A DNA stretch of 64,000 nt from Ditylenchus dipsaci (lineage: Eukaryota > Nematoda > Chromadorea > Rhabditida > Anguinidae), in NCBI GenBank assembly GCA_004194705.1, contig SADC01000962.1, positions 1-64,000 on the forward strand, read 5' to 3'. The notes below the pieces were generated by a model. The model was not told the origin of the DNA and did not search any database. It saw nothing but the letters and a program-made list of their open reading frames with translations. Position numbers and translations under genes: made by a program. Positions 54,724 to 64,000 of this stretch are shown here, one piece after another. Every line of letters begins with the position of its first letter. Positions within the stretch are counted from its first letter, which is position 1.

Positions 54724-57700
54724 TCACAGGATTGCCTTTTTGAGCCACACCGAACTGGTTTTTCCTGGCCGAGATTTGCACCAACTTTCGAAGAAGTCTT
54801 TGATTTCCAGATCTAGCTGCCTTTTCCGTTCCAGCTCCTGTAAAGAATTCATCAAATTGTTTGATTTTTAACAATAACTTAAAAAAATTACAACAAAACC
54901 TCCTCCTCTGCATACTCTTGTGTTAGGTGTGGAGCTAGATCGTTTTCTAATGCTGTTAGCTGAACCTGGGGGTGGAATACTGGACTTTATCTCTAATACC
55001 TAAATTCTTGTTTAGACTTTTTTAAAAGTAGCATTTATACACAGGTGGGCTGACCAGTCATACACGATTTTTCTTTGAAATTTTTGATGTTTTTTTAAAC
55101 AAGTATTTTTTTTCCAGCTAAAACATCCGTGGAAATCACAAAGAAAAATTTCTAAAGAGGGGCTTGTCTGCCAAATATATGTCTTGAACTAAAAGTGCCC
55201 GAATTTTGAACGACGACCGTCTTACTTTTGGTCATAACGGGTGCGCCAAAAGTTCTGCAACAAATTTCAGACTCCACTTTAGGCGAATAATTTAAGCATT
55301 TTAAAAATTCTAAAAATATAGTTTCGTAGCCTTGCTTTTGCTCTTTCGAATGACATATTGAACATTTATTTCACTCATCAAAATGACCACCATTAGCATC
55401 AACACATTTTTTGAGTCTTTTTGGAAAATTGTCAATGGCACTCTGGATCATCTTCTGTGGAATAGCATCCCATTCTTGCACGAGCGAAGCCTTTTCACGA
55501 GCGAAACTTTTGGAGACGAGCAATGGACATTTATGACATTTACCCTCATACAGGTCCTACGAAACGCAGAACTGGATAGCCGAGAATTTTCCTGATTTCA
55601 TAAAAGTTGCTCCGGAATGGAGAAACCCAGTTGGAGAGTGGCCGCCTAACTCGCCTGACTTGACAGTGATGCACTATTTTGTTTGGTCGTATCTCCAGTC
55701 AAAAGCTTGCTCAAAAGGACGGCTATCGATTACCGACGTCAATAATTTTTTTTCAAAATTTTTGATCAAAATCGTGAATTTTCAGGAAAAAAGTTTCTGG
55801 AAAGTCAACCCTAATACCGAAATCTTATCTTGAATCCGAATCCGTTGAAATCAGATCGAAATATTTTTTATAGACTGAGATATCTACTAAATTAGCTAAA
55901 TGGTGCCAATTCCTGGTCTATCTACTCAAAATAGCTATGTATCAGCCCATAAAAATTATTTTAATCTGATCTCAACGGATTCGGATTCAGGATGAGATTT
56001 TGATATTAAGGTCGACTTTCCAAAAACTTTTGTTCTGAAAATTGACGATTTTGATCAAAAATTTCAAAAAAAAAATTCATTGACCGTCGTAATCGATATT
56101 TTACCGCTCAAAACCGCATAAGACAGCATTGAAGGCTTCGCTCGTGCAAGAATGGGATGCTATTCCACAGAAGATGATCCAGAATGCCATTGACAATTTT
56201 CCAAAAAGACTCAAAAAATGTATTGATGCTAATGGTGGTCATTTTGATGAGTGAAATAAATGTTCAATATGTCATTCGAAAGAGCAAAAGCAAGGCTACG
56301 AAACTATATTTTTAGAATTTTTAAAATGCTTAAATTATTCGCCTAAAGTGGAGTCTGAAATTTGTTGCAGAACTTTTGGCGCACCCGTTATCAAACAGTC
56401 ATGGCAATCACACCCCTTTATTTTAATTCTGCTCTGTGATTCGGGTATGAAGAAAGTTTTAATATTCGGTTTTAGTCCATCTGGCATCAGCAAACAAATT
56501 GCAGAAAAATGAGGACATGGAGTGAATTCTACGGCGGATAATTCCACGAAATTTCAATTTTCGTGGTTCTGCCAGTCCAAAACAAAATTCTACACCGGAT
56601 TCGTGTTGAGCATGATAGAATGCAGGTTGCAGTGTAGAATTTCCCCTGGGCAAAGTGGCACAGCCAAAATTCCCGGGACAAAATGGCACACAAAACCGAG
56701 TAGCGCCAAAAATTTTGTTTTGAAGCGTGTTATATGTAACAAACTTAAAATAAATAACCAGTGAGTAAAAAACGTAAAAATTCGATAATTCGAAATGTGC
56801 TCTACTGAGGGTCGAACCAACTACATTCAAAAATAGAGCCCAAATCACATCCATTGCACCATGCTGCTCCTGAAATAATTGAACAAAACTTGACCATATT
56901 GTACACAAAAAACATCTCACTTTCAAAGGGGAAAATGGGCAAGTGGAGCATTGATAGGTATGCCATCAGCTATATAAAATTTGTCTGGACGCCACCTTAA
57001 GTTCGTGCCTTTCCCGTGTGAAACTCTAAGTCAAATTTAAGATGCTGAATTTTGTTTCAAATGTTTTTTGTCCGAAAGGAATTTGAGATTGGACAATAAG
57101 TTACAATGTTACCAAGGTGAATGTGGAGTCGATCATGCTGAACACGAATCCGGTGTCAGAATTATGTTTTTGCCTGGCAGTGACGTCAAAAATTAAAATT
57201 CCGCGGAATTATCTTCTGCAGAATTCTCGCGTGCCAAAATGAGGGCTTTGTTATTAAAGGCATAAAAAATATAAAAAAATTGGTCGGCATCTTACATGGG
57301 TAACCACTGAAAATTCAATGATGGTTTAGGTCTTGCACCTTCTTGGTTATTGTTCCATTCTGGTATTTTCAAACTCGAAATTTTCAATTTTAGGAGCTGA
57401 TGTTTAGAGACCTGTTAATCATCCTTCTTGGATACTCATATAGGTTCACCTACCTTTGGCGGTGTTGGAGGAAGTGCCTCATGTCAGTATGCTTATCAAC
57501 CGCCCCATTCAACCCTCCTCTACCATTCTGTGTCTTAGAAGTGATATGAGTAGCAGAACTACTCGCTGACAGTGCTCTTCGATTCACATAAGCGGGGGTG
57601 GATATACTGGAAAGGGCAGACTGTTGCCTACTTTGTCTGGATGACAGTGCTGAAGCTGAAGAAAACCTGCTTTTGTGCGGCTGAAAATTGATATTTAGAG

Positions 57701-58729
57701 ACTTTCGTAAAACTGAATCATCTATCTTTCACGTCACCATTTTCATTGAATTTAGAGGCTTGGAGAAAAATATTTAGTCTCCTGGCAGACTGGGCCACGC
57801 TTTTATTTTTCCTGAATAGTTATAGGCTCAGCTCACACCAGATCAGCTTTTGCTCGCTTTAATTTTGGTAGTGAGTTTATTGGTGTTTTTTGGATTAAGC
57901 ACTACAGTCGAGTCTCGATTTAACGTACCCCCTGGGGACCGGCCCTAGGGGTACGTTAAATCGAGGGTACGTTATATCGGGGGTGAATTTGACGGAGTTT
58001 ATTATTGGAGGGACCGGCCCTAGGGGTACGTTAAATCGAGACTCGACTGTACATCTACCGGTCGATTAATTCTGATTGATCAACCTGTTGACCAAAATGC
58101 CTAGAAAAAAAAATCAAAATGATCAATGGTGAGCCATCTGTGCTCAGAGTCACCAATCTAAAATTTCAATAATAATTCAATAATGGGGGATTGAGCCCTA
58201 AAATACTAATACTAGAATAGGCAAAATTGGAAAAATTTAACATAATTATGTTTAATTTCAGATAATTTTAGCAAAAAAGACTCGTCAAAGTCTTGGTTGA
58301 AAAATTTGTTAACTTGTTTCTGCTATTAACCGGTTGTTAGCGCCAGTTGATAGGTCAAGACTGCACGAAGCCCACGCTTTCACACCTTTGCTTACCCAAA
58401 CATATTATGGGATACTCAGATACTTACTGGATTAGTTGAGCGAAAATAAGATGTCCTTTCATTTAACTTCAAATGTCCATTTGGCTGGCTAGAAGAAGCC
58501 ATTTGGGTCACTGCTGATATTCCACAAGATTCATCTGGATAAATAGCAGTATTGGGGTTGAAAGCAAGTAATATAGGTGGAGAACATATGTTCTCCTTTT
58601 AAATCTCTAAGAATTTCAATTGTTGGGTGCAGGTTGTCCTGGAAACAGATTGGGTAAGCTGGCAGCTGTGCCAATCTAACTTTGACTTGACAAACCAAGG
58701 ATGCATGCCATCTAGCAGCCAACAAATGG
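54724..58729 (-). CDS. unidentified minus-strand gene, at least four exons
   Basis: No family is recognised. Exons on the minus strand, 5' to 3': 58729-58428 (HLLAARWHASLVCQV, LPAYPICFQDNLHPTIEILR, then, one frame over, ESCGISAVTQMASSSQPNGH), 57680-57454 (PHKSRFSSASALSSRQSRQQ, AYVNRRALSASSSATHITSK), 54965-54900 (QLTALENDLAPHLTQEYAEE) and 54837-54724 (ELERKRQLDLEIKDFFESWC, SVWLKKAIL, TGA). Splice sites are good (CCA/GTAAGTA, TTTTCAG). The phase between the second and third of these exons does not match, so another exon or an indel lies between, where a mariner element sits. The protein is serine-rich centrally with a charged, probably helical C-terminus. Confidence 0.6.
55236..56388. mobile_element. 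mariner-derived foldback with inverted transposase ends
   Basis: ACGGGTGCGCCAAAAGTTC ends, TA flanks. The arms extend about 260 bp and both contain the transposase 3' end in opposite orientations (right arm, plus: [30 protein letters not shown]). Next to the left arm is a plus catalytic segment ([30 protein letters not shown]). A separate palindrome (55731-56100, TATCGATTACCGACG ends) is inserted into the coding part. Confidence 0.8.
56796..56864 (-). repeat. tRNA-like (SINE-type) sequence
   Basis: On the minus strand TGGTGCAATGGATGTGA and GGTTCGACCCTCAGTAGAGC resemble A and B boxes. There is no complete cloverleaf. Confidence 0.45.
57905..58049. mobile_element. pogo-like MITE, TTAACGTACC word
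   Basis: CAGTCGAGTCTCGATTTAACG mirrors CGTTAAATCGAGACTCGACTG, TA flanks. The centre CCTGGGGACCGGCCC recurs. Sits in an intron of the minus-strand gene. Confidence 0.85.
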
Positions 58730-59034
58730 CTGGAATTAATGAGTTTGTTGATGCAAGTAATACACACACATACCCCAACAATCAAACAAGTGCTTCCAGT
58801 TGCCCTTACAAGGTAACTAACCTTTATAAATGACTGATTTTATAAGTCTTAAGATATATTTGTTATACTTAATATAATATTTGCTTTAAAGGGGCATGCT
58901 CGCCGCCGATGGGAATTTTTGAAAGGCAGGTACCCGGTCAATTCAAAAAATAATTAATTTGAAATGCAACTTTGTTGAGTAACCTTTCGTGATAAGTAAT
59001 AAAAACACTGTCACCCATAAATAGCATGGTTCCT

Positions 59035-59116
59035 ACACACTTTGCCGCAGACACTTTGCCGCAGGCAGTGTCTGCGGCAAAGTGTCATGCGGCAAAATGT
59101 CTGCGGCAAAGTGGTT
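59035..59116. repeat. hairpin of CACTTTGCCGCAG words
   Basis: Two CACTTTGCCGCAG words face three complements around a TGCCGCAGGCAGTGTCTGCGG centre. A miniature form of the foldback design. Confidence 0.65.
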
Positions 59117-59337
59117 ATGTACGGTTTTTATCGGTACTCTAGTACGAATGATTATATACAAGTTCACACTCAAAGTAACGGCAGAAAGTAGGGCTATATT
59201 TTAGTATAAGGTTTTATTATATGACTACAAAATTTGCAAAAAAAATGAAAATTCTCAAAAAAATTCGAAAAAGATTTTTTTTAGAACTTGTAGTTTTATC
59301 CGCAAACTTTGCAGGCATAGTCACAAACAACTTATTA

Positions 59338-59693
59338 TGGCTCCATCACAATTGTAAGTGTAATTGTAAGTGTAAATGGTTTTGGTATTGTGAAGACCCT
59401 TACATTAACACTTACACTTACCCCTTCACAATACGAATGTAAATTTAAATGAAAATTAAATACAAGTATTTTTGGAGAATACTAAAAGGGCTTTATTGAT
59501 GACGAGGAGTTCAATGCTAGTTATAAAAAATTGAAAAATTGGTATTTGGGTTAAAAAACTGACTTTTGAAAATAAAAGTGAGGATGAGTGAAAAATTTTC
59601 GTTTACATTTACACTCGTATCGTGAAGGCGCAAGTGTAATATTTTTGGTGCTGTGAAGACCCCTTACATTTACACTTACAATTGTGATAGAGC
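59338..59693. mobile_element. palindromic element with GTAAGTGTAA words
   Basis: GGCTCCATCACAATTGTAAG mirrors CTTACAATTGTGATAGAGCC. Arms of TGTAAGTGTAAT words. Same family as 5488. Confidence 0.65.
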
Positions 59694-59997
59694 CATAATC
59701 GAAATCTAGCTCTGCTTTTGAGTGTGAACTTGTATATAATCATGTCCGAGTACTGATAAAAACGTAAGTTTTGAAACAGTTCAGAAAACAACCGGGACGC
59801 CCCTGATTTGGACCAAGCCAAATTTTCGGAAACATTTTTTTTAGAAATTTTGATCTAATGCGTTTTTTGTCGAGTGGTTTTACGGTACTATCGTTTAGTG
59901 TGAAAAAAGTAAGAGGTTTAAAAGAAAATAAAAGTAGCTGAGGTTCGAAAAATACTAATTCTAGTCAGATATTTTTTAATTTCTCTTATTGATCTAC

Positions 59998-60167
59998 ATG
60001 GTGTGTCAAGAAGGGTGTATATTGTCAAAAACACAATTTTCGCTTGGCTCCCCCTGTGGTTTTAGTCTCGTATAGGCAAAGTCCAAACCACAGGGGGACT
60101 AAACGAAAATCGTGTTTTCGACATTGTACACAAAAAAATTGTCGGTGAGAAAAAGCGACACACCCTG
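59998..60167. mobile_element. TA-flanked MITE, CAGGGTGTGTC ends
   Basis: CATGGTGTGTCAAG on the left and CGACACACCCTG on the right, TA flanks. The interior pair AACACAATTTTCGCTTGG / CGAAAATCGTGTTTTCGAC is inverted. Confidence 0.65.
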
Positions 60168-60241
60168 TATTTGCTTGTTGTTTAAGCTTGTTGTTTGTCT
60201 CAATTAAATAAAATTAAATAAAAAATGTACTCTGTGGATAT

Positions 60242-61160
60242 GGGACACGGATGTTTCGTCGTAAAACCGTTTCGTCGTAAGCCGTTTCGTCGTAAGGGAG
60301 GTTTCGTCGTAAAATTAATTCTTGTTGTAGTAGACATAATTTTCTTCTAGACTAACAGTTAATAACTGTTTTGGCTCTATTCCACCATGGGAAGAGGGAG
60401 GGGGGTTTGCTTTGGTCCCCCTGCTGTTTTTTTACGTCTTTAAGGCTTAAAGCTTAGGCAAGGGTAGGCCGGCGTATGTTAGGACGGGCTCAAACATATC
60501 CTTTACTCATGTTTAATTCTATTTTAACATACGCTGGCCTAAACTTGCCTAGATTTAAGCTTAAAGAATCATAATAAAAAACAATTTAGCCGAAAAAAAT
60601 TAATTATTTTAGCTGAAGTAATTAAAGATTTAGCCAAAAGTAATTAAAAATCATTAAATTCTATTCAAGATTGTGTCCTAAATACGATTCGACCATGCTA
60701 AAGAGCGACTTGGCTCACAGGAACCCAGTTCTGTAGTAGTTTCGTATCCTGTAGGGTATCCAGGTGTATAGAGGTGGTAGTACCAAGAAAATGGTATTCA
60801 GGTGGTTATACCATAGCAGTGACGAGGTATCAGTACTCAGGTGGAAGTGCTTAGGTATTGGTACTTGGGTGGTGGTGGCAGATTGTAGTTCCTCAGTAGT
60901 GAAAAACGTAAAAAAAATCGATCCAAGTAGACGACCACTTGGTTATGTTGGTGAAAAATGTGGCTACAAATTTTGATGAGAATCTTGATAAAAATGGTCT
61001 TCATAGTTTATATGTGCAGCTCAAGTGACTAAAACCCATAAAATTATTCACACATAAGCATCACGTTGTTTCCTAATGATAATAATTTTTGCGACAAAAC
61101 GTCCCTTACGATGAAACGGTTTTGCGATGAAACGGTTTTACGACGAAACGTCGCGTACCC
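60242..61160. mobile_element. foldback element, TTTCGTCGTAAAACCG word
   Basis: Four TTTCGTCGTAAAACCG words on the left and four complements on the right. The 17-bp termini GGGACACGGATGTTTCG and inverted GGGTACGCGACGTTTCG have equal length. The 9-bp TSD TGTGGATAT is perfect (60233-60241, 61161-61169). The interior has the AGACGACCACTTGG module and degenerate GGTATCCAGGTG words. Confidence 0.85.
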
Positions 61161-61556
61161 TGTGGATATTGAATTTTCCCTTTTCCCATAGGGATTCCCA
61201 AAATTTTGTGATTCCCGTTTCCCGCAGGAACCAAATTTTTAAATTTTCTCATTCCCGTTTTCCACCGGAAGCCTTGCGCTCAAGCCTAAAGGGCGGCCAG
61301 AAACTATTTTGTCTTTTATCTTAGCTATTTTTCTTGGCTACCAGACAATTTCTACTATTTTCAGAATTTGTCGCGCGACATATTTTTTTCCGTTTTTTTC
61401 GGTAAATTCGGTTGTATTTTCGGTCATATTTTGAAAGGCGGGTAGCGGGTAAATTCAAAAAAGAATTATTTTGAAATTCAAAATTTTCGAGTACTCCTTT
61501 CTTGTACGTTGTAAAATAGACTCTCGCCGCATAATAGTATGGGTGGCTCAGTGATA

Positions 61557-61951
61557 TAGTCGAACCTCGATAAACGGACACCCCTCGGGAACTCCCTAAG
61601 TGTCCGTTTATCGAAGGTACCGGGTTTTCGATTCGACTGTTCCCGCTTGTTTTACGCTTAAATCTCTGTAATATAAAATAAACAGTAACACAGACAACAA
61701 CTCGCAAAGAAAAAATTTCCCAAAAACGTAAATCATCAAAGAAAAAAGTGTCACAAAAAAGCAAAAATGGCAACGAAAATTTTAATGGAAATTCGAAAAC
61801 TTTAGAAAATTACTGAAAGTTATGAAAAATGTTGCAAAATATGTTAGGTGCCCGTTTACCGAGTGTAATTTTATCGAACGGGACCACGCTCAGGGTGCTG
61901 GTTGATTGGGTAGTCCGTTTATCGGAGTGTCCGTTTATCGAAGTTCGACTG
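61557..61951. mobile_element. pogo-like MITE, TAAACGGACAC word, inside a tRNA-like repeat
   Basis: TAGTCGAACCTCGATAAACG mirrors ATCGAAGTTCGACTG near a TA flank. GTGTCCGTTTATCG occurs three times. It splits GTGGCTCAGTGATA from AAGCGATGGC...GGTTCGGTTCC, halves of a tRNA-like core. Confidence 0.7.
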
Positions 61952-62114
61952 TAAAGCGATGGCTTACTGTGTAAGTCGGTCGTCGGTTCGGTTCCGACTG
62001 GAAGTAATGGTTTTCCTTCACTTTTACTAAAATGCGACATTTTAATTATCGTTTTAATTGACCTGGTATCCGCCTTTCAAAATATTCCCATCGGCAGCGA
62101 GCATGCCCCTTTAA

Positions 62115-62890
62115 TGTCGTAATAATTTTCGCGTATGAAAAATGCAAAAAATCGAATTTTCGGGCGTTTTATGTAGCAAACAAAAGCAGAGAATCTTCTC
62201 TGTCATATTAATTAGATAAATTTGTTAGAAGTTAGATTTTTGACAACTAGAATTTTCTTGAAGTCTGGAATTCGTTTTTCTAGTCAAATTTCTGCAAAAT
62301 TTCATTTAAATTATTCAGAATTCACCTAGTGCCCATTTTAGACTACTTTCAAAGGTCGTGACCATGTTTTCATATTCTTTCGAATCGGGATCGAGGATGT
62401 GACAAAAAGGAGTTTATTACACTAATAGATTACAGGTTCGAGTTACAGTGTGACAAATTAGAAAAAAAATTTAAAAAGGTCTTTTTTCTCTAGGGAATAA
62501 TCTGTGCCTATTAAGCTTCTTCCTCTGTTAACAACAAATATGCCTGTGTGTGTTTGCGTGAAAAGAGTCAATAGGATTAAGAGTTAGTTAGTAAGCTATA
62601 TAGGTGGAGAAGGGCTTCCTCCTTTTATGGCTTGAGCCTGCTATTCTAGCAATTTATTAATTCTGTTGTGCCATCCATTATCTACTTTCTATAAGTCTTT
62701 ACTTTTTGTTTCTTTTTGTTCAAAACACCTTTGTAAAATCTTTAAAAGTTAGGCTGTTAATAATTATTTAGCAAAAATTATATAACTGGCTATTTACATG
62801 TGTGATTTTTAGTACTCCATTCAGCGAATTAAATTTTGAATAATTGGCAATACCCCACTAACTTTTTTTCAATGTGACCATAATCAACTT
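62115..62890. other. intergenic, no gene recognised
   Basis: No ORF or repeat that I can support. Confidence 0.4.
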
Positions 62891-62894
62891 AGAG

Positions 62895-63000
62895 GACCAT
62901 GGTTTTTGAGCGCAGCGGCACGTGTAAAATTTTTATTGGCGGGTGACAGTTCTCTTTCGTCTCTCGCTATGCTCCATTGAGTCATTTCAAAAGACTCATC
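62895..63000. mobile_element. left half of an AGGACCATGG piggyBac-like MITE
   Basis: AGGACCATGGTTTTTGAGCG matches the 3528 family and is followed by the family's ACAGTTCTCTTTCGTCTC. No right arm is found. Confidence 0.45.
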
Positions 63001-63377
63001 TCCAGTGATCGAAATACGGTAGAATACCCCAACGTTAACACGGGAAAGGCCGTGCGTAGTAAACTATATGCGTTTTGTGTAGTATTTCACGCTGAACATA
63101 ATGGCTGAAAAAAATCGGAAAGAGGAGGAATATGGGCGATTTACTTGTGAAACTGCTTTAACACTCGGATGCCTGATTGTGGTAACTGTTTATATAGACC
63201 CAGTTTTCTCTGCTGATTCCGAATTTGGTGTACTTTTGACCTCCTAAACGCACCTTTTAAAAAAGTTGCTCGGATTTTGAAGAGGTTGAGCTTTGAGAAG
63301 ATATATCTCACAACAGAGATAGTGTTATAGGGCTATCTTCGATTTATCAGAAAGCGCAGAAATTTAGCTTTGAAATG

Positions 63378-64000
63378 AGGTATCATGCATTTGAATAGGG
63401 TCATAAAAAATTGTCTATTTACATAAAAGTAAAAAGACTGCAAAATTGTAACAATTTGACATTTTCATAAAAAGGTTCTAAACTTTTTCTAGGTAAGCGA
63501 TATCAAAAACTGACAATGTAATTAGACAGAGCAACAAAAATTTCAAATTCCTCTCAAGACAACAAATATTCAAACATTGAATTTTTCGAGAATTCAAATA
63601 TTTGTCGTCTTGAGAGGAATTTGAAATTTGACAGTGATCTCCGAACTCTAAGAGCACTTTCATATGCAAACTGACCACGCTGAACACGAATCCAGTGTCA
63701 GAATCAAGGGTTTGCCAAGCAAAAATTAAGTTTTTTGTCAATAAATTTTTTTAGATAATTTTTTAATTTTTTTCGAGCTAACTTTTAAACTTTTCTTATG
63801 CTAAACGCTTTTTTCTTTAAACACTTTCTGGTGCAGTTTTTGTTGCTCTGTCTAATTACATTGTCAGTTTTTTGATATCGCTTACCTAGAAAAAGTTTAG
63901 AACCTTTTTATGAAAATGTCAAATTGTTACAATTTTGCAGTCTTTTTACTTTTATGTAAATAGACAATTTTTTATGACCCTATTCAAATGCATGATACCT
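63378..64000. repeat. large inverted repeat cut by the window end
   Basis: 63378-63545 (GGTATCATGCATTTGAATAG, AAAGACTGCAAAATTGTAAC, GGTAAGCGATATCAAAAACT) is mirrored almost exactly by 63833-64000. An inner pair, AAATTTCAAATTCCTCTC, stands between. The arms probably continue past both marked limits. Confidence 0.8.

Larger units (their letters stand above)
58890..62110. mobile_element. TTAA piggyBac-like element hosting a nest of insertions
   Basis: TTAA at 58886-58889 and 62111-62114. AGGGGCATGCTCGCCGCCGA mirrors TCGGCAGCGAGCATGCCCCT. Inside: a TTTGCCGCAG hairpin, a GTAAGTGT element, a TA-flanked MITE, a foldback, and a tRNA-like core split by a pogo-like MITE. The element without its insertions would be well under 1 kb. 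Confidence 0.7.

Noticed and set aside
58627..58833. Plus-strand exon with a good GTAACT donor
   Set aside because: The minus frame over the same bases is longer, joins other minus exons and has better splice context.
61321..61773. 150-residue minus ORF
   Set aside because: It spans a piggyBac-like arm, a tRNA-like core and the pogo-like MITE.

Overview
This is nuclear DNA of an animal: AT-rich, with intron-split genes whose introns can be as short as about 45-60 bp. Conserved metazoan proteins are recognisable (OSTF1, RPL13, TPPP, RPS27, ICA1/ICA69). Short introns and compact exons suggest a small invertebrate, but the phylum cannot be fixed from what I see. There is no sign of a bacterial, organellar or phage origin.

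Layout. 1-1100: an unidentified coding-like stretch with in-frame stops. 2-7 kb: transposon-derived repeats. 7277-12960: OSTF1 (plus; SH3 + ankyrin), its large intron filled with a hAT-like MITE, a dead mariner and another TIR element. 13-21 kb: a dense nest of MITEs and palindromes. 21067-22549: RPL13 (plus, five exons). 22811-23398: a foldback element. 23701-24348: TPPP-like gene (minus). 25-40 kb: almost entirely inverted-repeat elements. 41239-52247: ICA1 (plus), with a complete RPS27 gene (43711-44019) inside one intron; RPS27 is itself enclosed in a TTAA-flanked transposon-like element (43413-45120). 52.6-54.3 kb: a duplicated ICA1 exon split by a hAT-like MITE. 54724-58729: an unidentified minus-strand gene interrupted by a mariner foldback. 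58890-62110: a multi-level nest of elements. The window ends inside a large inverted repeat.

Mobile DNA dominates. Five scaffolds recur: TA-flanked pogo-like MITEs (ends CAGTCGA... and CCGTATTT...), TA-flanked mariners, TTAA-flanked piggyBac-like MITEs (ends AGG...), 8-bp-TSD hAT-like MITEs, and foldback elements with GG...CC ends and 8-9-bp TSDs. The strongest overall pattern is that inside several scaffolds each copy carries its own short word, repeated in both arms, while the outer scaffold stays constant.

Caution: RPL13, TPPP, ICA1 and the minus-strand gene show single-base indels relative to their expected frames, many at A or T runs. This may reflect error-prone long-read consensus rather than real gene loss. 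RPS27 is fully open and OSTF1 is open, with one doubtful spot. All exon boundaries are hand-derived.
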